Shown: positions 24,101 to 30,257 of the stretch, piece after piece
Layout of the letters: each line of letters begins with the position of its first letter
Numbering within the stretch: position 1 is the stretch's first letter
Source of the DNA: a virus
Virus record (IMG/VR): IMGVR_UViG_3300021246_000073
Span: 1 to 30,257 of that record
Length of the DNA stretch: 30,257 nucleotides
Reading direction: 5' to 3' (one strand)
Made by a program: the position numbers and the translations under genes
The notes under the pieces: generated by a model
The model's input: only the letters and a program-made list of their open reading frames with translations
The model's database searches: none
Told to the model about the DNA's origin: nothing

Positions 24101-27100
24101 CTGATATTAGTACTCCTACATTAGTCACTCCTCCATTTAAAGTTAATTACACTGATCATATAACAGGAATGACAGTTACAATAACACTTGTTGGAAACAC
24201 TTGCCAAACTGTTTTATCAACTACATATCCTGTAAAAATAGCTGGAGATCCTGATTATACAATTACATTAATAAATACATTTACAACAACATTAAATACA
24301 AAATTCCCATCATTACCATTACCAGATTTTAGTAACAACATGGTAATTAGTGGAAAAAGTTTTATAACTGACACATCAAGAATAACAATTGGAGAAACAG
24401 GAACTTGTGCCACTCCAGCACAAGACCAACCAATACAAGTTGTTTCTTATTATGCATCTATGAAAAATGATTTTATTAATCAATGGGGTCAAGTATATTC
24501 ATACGATACAGTTGATACAGGATTTCAAAGATTCAATAATGTACCTAGTACAAATAATACAATATTTGGTGGAGATACATTTATATCTAGATTTGCATTT
24601 AAAACAAAACTTCCATTCTTTATAGATAATAGAGTGAATGCTCCTGATGATTCAGATATATTCTATGATGAAATTGGTAACGTAGCTTATCCAAAGTATT
24701 GGCATTCAGCAAGATCTATTTTAAAAGATTTTGATGTTAAGAATACTACAATAATGACAAATATGATTTCATTCAAAGCTCATAACTTTGATTGTCCTAA
24801 TAGTCAACTTCCAGGTCCTCCAGATTCAAATCCTAATAGAACATATTATGATGGTAAATTCTATTTATTTGCATATGGAGTGCCTAATTTCTATTGTGAG
24901 AGTTCTTATAATGTTGATCTTAGACAAGCATTTAATAATAAAGAAGGTGACTTTTGGCCACATGTATCTACAAGTATTCCAGATGATTGGGTACAAGAAG
25001 ATTACGTATCAATAGCTAATGATAATACATATACTTACAATGTAACATTCTCTAAACAAAATAAAGAAAATACATTTACACATCTTCCTCCTGATTGGAC
25101 AACACAATTGTGTTATACAAATTTTCCATTTAGAGCAATCTATTCTGACACACAAAATCAAAATGCTGATGTGAGAGTGAATAACTGGTTAATCTATCGT
25201 CCTATATCATTATTTGATTTCCCTCAAAACTTTGGAAAGTTGACATCATTAGATGGTATACAAAACAAAGGAATATTAGCAAGATTTGAAAATAAATCAT
25301 TGTTGTACAATACAATGCTTACAATCAATACAAGCAATCCTCAAGCAGCTTATTTAGGAAATGATACATTATTTAAAGCATCTCCTCCAGTTGATTTTGC
25401 TGAAACAGATCTTGGATATGTAGGAAGCCAAAACAAAATGTTATTAAAGATTCCTCAAGGACAAATAACAGTGGATGCTAAGAGAGGACAAATCTTTTTA
25501 ATTTCTGGCAATCAAGCTGAAGATCTTTCTGCATTTGGCTCTGGAATGAATAGGTTCTTTACAGACCACTTAGCATTTGAAATACTTAGATATTTTCCTG
25601 ATAAAGAAGTGATAGTTAACAATGAAAGAATTGTAATTCCTGGAGTTGATACAGATAATAATTTTACAGGAGTGGGACTTCATGGAGTATATGATTCTAA
25701 ATTTGATAGAATTATACTTACTAAAATAGATTATATTCCAATAGATACAGATGTAAAATATGATTCTGCTACTAGAGAGTTTTATGTAGAAGAAACAATC
25801 AATGGTGTTGTAATTAGAACGCAAGTTTATTTAACAGACCCTGATTATTTCTGTAACAAATCTTGGACATTATCATTCAACTTCAACACTAAATCTTGGA
25901 TTTCTTTTCATAGTTATATTCCTAATTGGTATATAGCTGAAAACAATTTCTTTTATTCAGGCAGTAACAGTTGTTGTTCAGATATTGACGTAGATGCTGA
26001 ACAACAGTTTCAAGCATTAGTTGGAGATACAAATAAACTTGTAACAACTACCACTACATCTCCTCCAAAAGAAACTACAACCACTACTACTACAGAAACA
26101 ACATTAGGTTGTAATTTAGAAGGTGTTGTTATTGAAACATTATGTGAATTAATAGGAGATGCAATTATAACAGTTCCACCATCAACAACTACTACAGTGT
26201 GCGCAAGACCATCAGATTTACTTACATTCCAATTTTATGCAGGATATACAATTGATCCAGATCCACCAGTTATAAGTTCAGGTACATTAAATGATGCATG
26301 TAATGCTATTATTATTATAGCTGGTCAACCTTCTACTATAATATTAGATAGACTTCCAATACAATCATATTCTCTTAATTTAGGTCAAGTTGTATATAAT
26401 GGTCAATATGCTGATTGTACATTAGTTCCTGATGGATGGTATTTCACAAATGAAAGTTCATTTTTTGGAAATGTATATCATGTTGAGTCAGGTATAATTT
26501 CAGAAATAGGAAGTTGTTTATGTAATGATACAACAACGACAACAACTACACTTGTACCAAGTATAAAAGAATGTTGTGGAATTTTATTAAGCACAACTGA
26601 TAGCATTTATTATTATTCAGATCTTCCTGTGACTAAACTAAACATTTCTAACTTCAGTTCTACATATGGAATAGCTATGACAGCTAATTACTTGTGGAGT
26701 GTAACAACAGAATTCTTAATGTGGGATATTTCATTAAGTCCATTCAGTGCAACATTTAATACAGCAATTCCATTCCCAGGAGGATTTACAACTTCTTCAG
26801 GAATAGTTGCAATAGATGACTCAACATTAATTGCAGTAGATGATTCTGCTTCTTTACAAGATGTTGTAGAATTAGTTCTTGATTGTAATGTAACTCCTCC
26901 TGCATTTACTTCTACAGTTCAATTTAGTTTACAAGCAGATAGAACTGCTATAGGTAATATGTTATATACAACTAGTAATAGATTATTAGTTATTAATATA
27001 GATACTATATCAGGAGATAATTATATAACACAATATGATTATGCTACAGGTGTAATTGAGTTAGATTTGAATATAGGATCTATAGCTGCTACTACTATAC

Positions 27101-27321
27101 ATGAATGTAATTGTGATATATTTGTAATTGATACTAATAATGATATATACATAGTTAGTGCTACATCTATAACTTTTGCAGGAACTACAGATCCTGAAGG
27201 AATTCCATTTGTATCAGCAACACAGTTAAGAAGTTGTGTACCAAGTTCTTTAGTAGAACCAACTACAACGACTACATCAACATCATCTAGTACAACGACT
27301 ACCACAACAACAACTCCTTAA
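21199..27321 (+). CDS. Tail nozzle (muzzle) protein with Thr-linked C-terminal domains
   Basis: A 2040-residue protein, the largest here. Its N-terminal region carries GLNLDNTVNQVPKGQLTYALNA (about 26-47) and YWTDGLNPRRYLDI (about 144-157), a signature I associate with crAss-like tail nozzle proteins that follow the ring gene. The core runs to about residue 1610, Asn/Tyr/Asp-rich with many beta-strands. After that a Thr linker (about 1615-1635), a short segment, another linker (about 1661-1667), a beta domain (1668-1776), a linker (about 1777-1786), and a Tyr/Ser-rich domain of about 230 residues with repeated short strands (propeller-like) are followed by a final Thr/Ser tail at the stop. 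The C-terminal part is an apparent lineage-specific adhesin extension. The stop TAA is in frame with the next gene. Confidence 0.85.
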   Translation: MVDNTSQDNTQGGNIKSEYNVASTGLNLDNTVNQVPKGQLTYALNASVENFDSSSVNYQNEPGNEFCLQFPSQFILIGTHFILEQNKHIFFITNPETGECQIGYMENNDCVYRILVSAPCLAFNINYPIHKVVHKITNCTTELYWTDGLNPRRYLDINNIPYILQSNSSLCDPEFTDELDCNQLKLQPNFSIPELKIVDVRNGGSLLAGTYQFAIQYADASGNEYTSYYSVTNPTPIADTSITTPNFNYEVGRSIVVNISNLDSTGQFQYFNLAVIKTINNIPSVELVGTYFIDQTNKDIIYTGQNQTQIRLTINDIFLKYPYYDIAQDLTFVQDILIWDNLTSIDRINYQSIASQIDLKWQTYKLPANENYSDELNATNLRGYLRDEVYAFEIVFLLRNGKQTDGFHIPGRVKGPNENYPDVLNTNPDFIGEGTSAPYWKIYNTASVTGVAIDNPIGNATPHQYGEFAYWESADLYPCNIDIWGDLANQPIRHHKFPDVLVSPIIESVIFTNINNMVMQNDSVFPIGVKIDPDQIYNLINTSNLSPQQKYDIVGFKIVRGDRGTNKSIIAKGILRNVGTYEREGQSYYFPNYPYNDVHQDPFLNQVNNAWKQECETWNLIITSLIKDPDGGPDYAEVEYLSCDNNKLTRVKYYEVGQQYVCGMTRPVFYTGKGKAGYANYDVWKLEYGGGGCAGFRAEWEDIFEGTKSDWIDGWNFGVPGDTYVQVVVGTIPKCIQHCTGSGGFFGNTWDFITGGGGGGCDPDITKVDALTFRVDVNCQDDVPQNSNANVSAQYRHVFNSPETSFGQPFLGDILKLENVIFGKGIAHFIEVKKNAKYRLLTEEAQRDALTSSVNVASMVGGFNASAMFSAYQSYLTIYINGITRKNYAYSFNSIANYDYWESIDNGLGIKQRNIDIAQYLIPGVQSVGDNYTINNYQRESSVYIKTVDNVQDVNITYYEYNVCNNNPDISTPTLVTPPFKVNYTDHITGMTVTITLVGNTCQTVLSTTYPVKIAGDPDYTITLINTFTTTLNTKFPSLPLPDFSNNMVISGKSFITDTSRITIGETGTCATPAQDQPIQVVSYYASMKNDFINQWGQVYSYDTVDTGFQRFNNVPSTNNTIFGGDTFISRFAFKTKLPFFIDNRVNAPDDSDIFYDEIGNVAYPKYWHSARSILKDFDVKNTTIMTNMISFKAHNFDCPNSQLPGPPDSNPNRTYYDGKFYLFAYGVPNFYCESSYNVDLRQAFNNKEGDFWPHVSTSIPDDWVQEDYVSIANDNTYTYNVTFSKQNKENTFTHLPPDWTTQLCYTNFPFRAIYSDTQNQNADVRVNNWLIYRPISLFDFPQNFGKLTSLDGIQNKGILARFENKSLLYNTMLTINTSNPQAAYLGNDTLFKASPPVDFAETDLGYVGSQNKMLLKIPQGQITVDAKRGQIFLISGNQAEDLSAFGSGMNRFFTDHLAFEILRYFPDKEVIVNNERIVIPGVDTDNNFTGVGLHGVYDSKFDRIILTKIDYIPIDTDVKYDSATREFYVEETINGVVIRTQVYLTDPDYFCNKSWTLSFNFNTKSWISFHSYIPNWYIAENNFFYSGSNSCCSDIDVDAEQQFQALVGDTNKLVTTTTTSPPKETTTTTTTETTLGCNLEGVVIETLCELIGDAIITVPPSTTTTVCARPSDLLTFQFYAGYTIDPDPPVISSGTLNDACNAIIIIAGQPSTIILDRLPIQSYSLNLGQVVYNGQYADCTLVPDGWYFTNESSFFGNVYHVESGIISEIGSCLCNDTTTTTTTLVPSIKECCGILLSTTDSIYYYSDLPVTKLNISNFSSTYGIAMTANYLWSVTTEFLMWDISLSPFSATFNTAIPFPGGFTTSSGIVAIDDSTLIAVDDSASLQDVVELVLDCNVTPPAFTSTVQFSLQADRTAIGNMLYTTSNRLLVINIDTISGDNYITQYDYATGVIELDLNIGSIAATTIHECNCDIFVIDTNNDIYIVSATSITFAGTTDPEGIPFVSATQLRSCVPSSLVEPTTTTTSTSSSTTTTTTTTP
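26041..26102 (+). repeat. Thr codon repeat at the nozzle core boundary
   Basis: A run of ACA/ACT/ACC codons, interrupted by Ser-Pro-Pro-Lys-Glu and by a Glu, marks where the nozzle core ends and the adhesin-like extension begins. The codon mix equals that of the fibre cassette linkers 8 kb upstream. Confidence 0.8.
27258..27318 (+). repeat. Thr/Ser codon repeat at the end of the nozzle gene
   Basis: Glu-Pro then a run of Thr and Ser codons closes the nozzle gene, with Pro and the TAA stop immediately after. The next gene starts in the same frame four bases later. Confidence 0.85.
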
Positions 27322-27324
27322 GCC

Positions 27325-28191
27325 ATGTCAAAAACTATAATTGTAAAATTAACAAGAGCTGGAGCAACTTCTGGACCATTCACCATCACTGATAATTTTG
27401 GGAATGTGATAGCAACTGATGTTCCTAAGAAAACCTTAGTTAAAGGAACTACATTTATTGTAGACAATGCTGTAACTATAATATATATTGAATCAATAGG
27501 AAAGTGTTATTTAAAAAAAGCATTTCTTTTAGAATCATTTACTACTTCTGATATTTCAAATTCAACATTTGTACAAACAACAACAGCTTGTTTATGGAGA
27601 CACTTAACAAACATACAGATATATAATACATATTATGGAATCATACAACCATATATAATAGAATATCCTTTTGCTTATCAATACCAAGATGAGATCTTGC
27701 AGAATGTAAAAGACTATACTAAAGCATATGAATATCTTTCTATACCAGATGGTGTGTTTAATGATAATACAAGAATAGAGGTTGATAACAAATGGTTCAC
27801 GCATGCTATTCTTTATAATGGGCAACAGAGTTCTGGATTACTGGAACTTGTTCCTAAACCAAAAAATAATTTGCAAGCATACAATCAATATCCTATCTTT
27901 AACACAGATAGCAAAACAATCACATATACAAAGAGTGATAACTTCTATCAGTATAATACATTCTGGGCTTTAAACAAAAGTCCTTATATTCCTTTATTCT
28001 ATACAGGATGTGAAAGTCTTTCTATTGATAAAGTGATTAATCAAGAGAATATGGATTATTCTTCAAGAAGCTTTAAGAAAGCTCCTCTAAGAGCAAAAGA
28101 ATTAAAGGTGAGACATATTCTCCAAGATAATTGTACAACGCATTTAGTGAGTCAATTCATCCTGGGAGTAGCCCAGATTTCATACAAATAA
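27325..28191 (+). CDS. SGPF-domain protein after the nozzle
   Basis: A 288-residue protein. Residues 1-70 form the same small beta domain as the protein at 17323 (IIVKLTRAGATSGPFTI, then VPKKTLVKGTTFIV and IIYIESIGKCYLKKAF). The rest is a Tyr/Asn-rich structural-looking domain of about 200 residues with aromatic repeats (YAFQYQDEI-like, NKWFTHAILYNGQQSSGLLELVPKPKNN, FYQYNTFWALNKSPYIPLFYTGCES). It ends QISYK. It lies in the same frame as the nozzle gene, separated by one TAA and one codon, so a fused readthrough product is formally possible. Probably a virion protein of the tail tip; no enzyme motif is visible. Confidence 0.75.
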   Translation: MSKTIIVKLTRAGATSGPFTITDNFGNVIATDVPKKTLVKGTTFIVDNAVTIIYIESIGKCYLKKAFLLESFTTSDISNSTFVQTTTACLWRHLTNIQIYNTYYGIIQPYIIEYPFAYQYQDEILQNVKDYTKAYEYLSIPDGVFNDNTRIEVDNKWFTHAILYNGQQSSGLLELVPKPKNNLQAYNQYPIFNTDSKTITYTKSDNFYQYNTFWALNKSPYIPLFYTGCESLSIDKVINQENMDYSSRSFKKAPLRAKELKVRHILQDNCTTHLVSQFILGVAQISYK

Positions 28192-28193
28192 TT

Positions 28194-28895
28194 ATGAGAC
28201 ATTATTTATATAGACATATTAGACTTGACAAAAATGAACCTTTCTATATTGGAATTGGTACTAAACAACCTAGAACACATAATAGTCTTAAGTCAGAATA
28301 TAGAAGAGCTCATGAAACAAGTAGAAAAGAATCTTATATTTGGAATAACATAGTTAATAAAACTTCTTATGAAATAGAAATTCTTTTTGAGTCAGATGAT
28401 TATAATTTTATAAAAGAAAAAGAAATAGAGTTTATATCTTTATATGGTAGAATAAATAACAATACTGGAATATTATCTAATATGACTGATGGAGGAGATG
28501 GGTTTATAGGTTATATACCTAGTAAAGAAAAAATTGAAAAACATAAAATATTTATGACTGGTAGAAAACAGTCTCAAGAAGAAAAACAAAAAAGAAATGA
28601 ATCAAGAAAAGGATATATACATAGTGAAGAAACTAAACTTAAAATGTCTAATTCACATAAAGGTAAAAAAACTTCTAAAGAACACTTAGAAAAATTATAC
28701 AAAGGTCAAATCTTAGCTAATTCAAAACCTATCAATCAATATGATTTAGAGGGAAATTTTATAAAAGAATGGCAAAGTGCTACCATAGCAGCTAAGGAAA
28801 TAAATTTACACCCAACATCAATAAGACATTGTGTACAGGGTAAAACAAAAACTTCTGGAGGGTATATCTGGAAAGAGAAAATATCATACAAGTAA
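28194..28895 (+). CDS. Free-standing GIY-YIG homing endonuclease
   Basis: The ATG at 28194 gives 233 residues; a longer TTG reading to 28131 overlaps the preceding gene and lacks support. The N-terminal nuclease begins with YLYRH at 4-8, FYIG at 17-20, a Glu-rich helix (KEKEIEFISLYG, about 74-85), and NMTDGGDG at 96-103, all typical of GIY-YIG endonucleases. Two NUMOD3-like repeats follow (about 121-170: SQEEKQKRNESRKG, HSEETKLKMSNSHKGK), then a NUMOD1/IENR1-type DNA-binding end (YDLEGNFIKEWQSATIAAKEI, then GYIW). These enzymes cut DNA at a target site and spread by repair. It is not inside an intron and sits between two structural genes, as a typical intergenic insertion. Confidence 0.88.
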   Translation: MRHYLYRHIRLDKNEPFYIGIGTKQPRTHNSLKSEYRRAHETSRKESYIWNNIVNKTSYEIEILFESDDYNFIKEKEIEFISLYGRINNNTGILSNMTDGGDGFIGYIPSKEKIEKHKIFMTGRKQSQEEKQKRNESRKGYIHSEETKLKMSNSHKGKKTSKEHLEKLYKGQILANSKPINQYDLEGNFIKEWQSATIAAKEINLHPTSIRHCVQGKTKTSGGYIWKEKISYK

Positions 28896-28896
28896 A

Positions 28897-30257
28897 ATGA
28901 AAGGAAAAGTAAATTGCACATGTGGATGGTCATGGAACAAATCTGATTCTAGTAAGAAAGATATGTACATATGTCATGAGTGTGGAAGAGATAATAGCAA
29001 CAACATGAAGAATGGTGGTTGGCTGGATAACTATAATGACTCACAAGCTTCTGCTCCTGAGGGAATGGTTGGTGATGGATTCTCTAATGTAGGTAGAAAC
29101 TATTCTCCTGCATGGGGTGGACAGTTTGAAGAAGGAGGAGAAATCCCTAACGCTCAAAGTGGTAAAGCCACAAGAGCTGATAGTCTTGATGTATATAATA
29201 GAGCTTTAAAAATAGATGCTTATTATGATAATCTAAAAAAGAAAGGGTGGTATCCAAAAAGAGACATCTATCCTACTAGAAACATGACTTCAAAACAGCT
29301 TGAAGAAGAGATGAAGAAAGTTGATAAAGAGTCTAGAGAAACGTATAAAAAACAATCAAAATTCCCAAAAGGATCGAGCATTTTAAATTATACATATCCA
29401 AATGCAGATCCTAAAAAAGCTAATTTAAAAGCTTTAGCAGATCATATTGCATTAACTAAAGGCACTAGATATGCAAGTCAAGATAATCTTCCTTCAATTA
29501 TCGATCCTATGGCTCCTCAAACAGTCATAGATACTAGAATAATACCAAAAGAGAGAGTGCAATATGAGACTATAGAAGGAGTTAAGGCTGATGAATTTTA
29601 TAAGAAATATCCAAATCCTACAAAAGCACAATTTAATAAGTTTTATAAGGAAATGGAAAAATATAAAAAGTCAATGCCACCAAGTGGAACAGCTGTAAAT
29701 CTTTATAGATATGATCCTTTATCTGTTAAACCTTGGGACATGCTTACAGATGCTGAGAAAAAAGTAAGAGTTGAAAAGTATGGAACAGATGGTGTACCTA
29801 AAAGTTATATAGATAAAAATAAACCACAAGATAAACCAGATAAGACAGACAAGATAGTAGATAAGATAGATAAACAAAGACCTAAGGTAGAAGCACTACA
29901 ACCATTAGCACCACAAGGTGTAATTAGTGATTTTGATATCACTGCACAGTTACCAGTGATTAGACCTGAAGCAAGAATGCCTAAGTCTTTTGATGTAAAC
30001 TCTCAAAGACAAACTATGTCTGGACCAAGTGAGTATTATAATTATAGTGATGAAGGAGTTGATTTTAGTGATGCGTTTAGAGCTAAAGAATCTGCTGATG
30101 CGTACAATCAATATGTAAAAGAAAAATACGAAGAAGCTGCTAAGACAAACCCTAAAGCACAAAAGAGATTAGAACAGTTAATGCAGAATGTAGAGCTAAC
30201 TCCTCGTTATCAAATGGGTGGTAATGTATATCCAGTTAATTATGTTCCTCAAGCACA
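28897..30257 (+). CDS. Zinc-ribbon structural-type protein, partial at its 3' end
   Basis: The ATG at 28897 follows one base after the endonuclease stop, and the frame is open for 453 codons to the window edge. Residues 7-29 form a zinc ribbon (CTCGW ... YICHECGRDN with Cys 7, 9, 26 and 29). MKNGGWLDN follows, then a Gly-rich QFEEGGEIPNAQSG stretch (about 75-88), a charged helical middle, a Lys/Asp low-complexity linker (DKPDKTDKIVDKIDK, about 312-326), and near the window edge YQMGGNVYPVNYVPQA. Similar zinc-ribbon and GG-rich ORFs occur, to my memory, in uncultured aquatic phages. Position after the nozzle genes suggests a virion or ejected cargo protein, as crAss-like phages encode there, but this is inference. 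Confidence 0.75.
   Translation, partial: MKGKVNCTCGWSWNKSDSSKKDMYICHECGRDNSNNMKNGGWLDNYNDSQASAPEGMVGDGFSNVGRNYSPAWGGQFEEGGEIPNAQSGKATRADSLDVYNRALKIDAYYDNLKKKGWYPKRDIYPTRNMTSKQLEEEMKKVDKESRETYKKQSKFPKGSSILNYTYPNADPKKANLKALADHIALTKGTRYASQDNLPSIIDPMAPQTVIDTRIIPKERVQYETIEGVKADEFYKKYPNPTKAQFNKFYKEMEKYKKSMPPSGTAVNLYRYDPLSVKPWDMLTDAEKKVRVEKYGTDGVPKSYIDKNKPQDKPDKTDKIVDKIDKQRPKVEALQPLAPQGVISDFDITAQLPVIRPEARMPKSFDVNSQRQTMSGPSEYYNYSDEGVDFSDAFRAKESADAYNQYVKEKYEEAAKTNPKAQKRLEQLMQNVELTPRYQMGGNVYPVNYVPQA

Noticed and set aside
28131-28193. TTG-start extension of the homing endonuclease
   Set aside because: The extension lies in the 3' end of the preceding gene; the GIY-YIG domain begins right at the ATG at 28194.
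979-28895. Reassigned stop codons, as in some crAss-like phages
   Set aside because: All late genes are full length with ordinary TAA stops (one TGA at 1700-1702, one TAG in the leftward gene). Gln and Trp use normal codons and no gene is broken by in-frame TAG or TGA, so the standard code fits.
1-30257. tRNA genes
   Set aside because: No cloverleaf with a recognisable T-arm (GGTTCRA-type) and acceptor stem was seen, though a tRNA search program was not available.

Overview
The window is a single tightly packed late (packaging and virion-assembly) block from the genome of a tailed dsDNA phage. It is AT-rich, and all but one gene reads rightward. Gene order and several family-typical sequences point to a crAss-like podovirus (order Crassvirales) infecting a member of the Bacteroidota. 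The order is large terminase, long portal, acidic scaffold-like protein, HK97-type major capsid protein, connector/ring-like proteins, an IHF/HU-like protein next to the last two ring proteins, then a giant tail nozzle ('muzzle') protein with a WTDGLNPRR motif near its N-terminus. Starts lack Shine-Dalgarno sequences and follow AT-rich leaders such as AAATAAAATG. Candidate promoters resemble the Bacteroidota TTTG-N19-TAnnTTTG type. Almost all stops are TAA and every gene is intact under the standard code. The phage looks like an aquatic relative rather than a gut crAssphage, but that is inference from the style of its Thr-rich fibre proteins.

Layout. 1-278 is non-coding and ends in an intrinsic terminator for the only leftward gene (279-707, unknown product, composition unlike its neighbours). 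708-978 is a divergent control region with candidate promoters on both strands and a striking G-rich run. 979-2582 is a chain of small overlapping genes: a winged-helix-like protein, an HU/IHF-like protein with a long helical extension, a zinc-binding protein, an acidic protein and a possible small terminase. 2582-7195 encodes large terminase and portal. After a good promoter, 7335-10192 encodes scaffold-like protein and major capsid protein. 10193-10356 holds a structured RNA-like element. 10357-13243 encodes a head protein of unknown role, a connector-like protein and an abundant-looking virion protein, closed by a terminator.

13316-17616 is a fibre/adhesin cassette: a conserved structural protein, a 39-residue Cys-rich microprotein, a 110-residue protein, a tail-collar fibre, and three proteins built from small domains joined by poly-Thr/Ser linkers. 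It ends in two tandem terminators. A new promoter then serves a metallophosphoesterase with an N-terminal helix-turn-helix, two ring/connector proteins flanking an IHF-like protein, and the 2040-residue nozzle protein. The nozzle carries its own Thr-linked adhesin-like C-terminal domains. 27325-30257 holds a fibre-like protein sharing a domain with the earlier cassette, a free-standing GIY-YIG homing endonuclease, and the start of a gene with an N-terminal zinc ribbon that runs off the window.

The genes together describe DNA packaging, capsid assembly, neck and tail assembly and host adsorption. The least explained items are the structured RNA after the capsid gene, the shared leader motif TAAACCAAT, and the modular Thr-linker system in which Thr-linker C-termini are twice followed by a gene that starts with the same domain.
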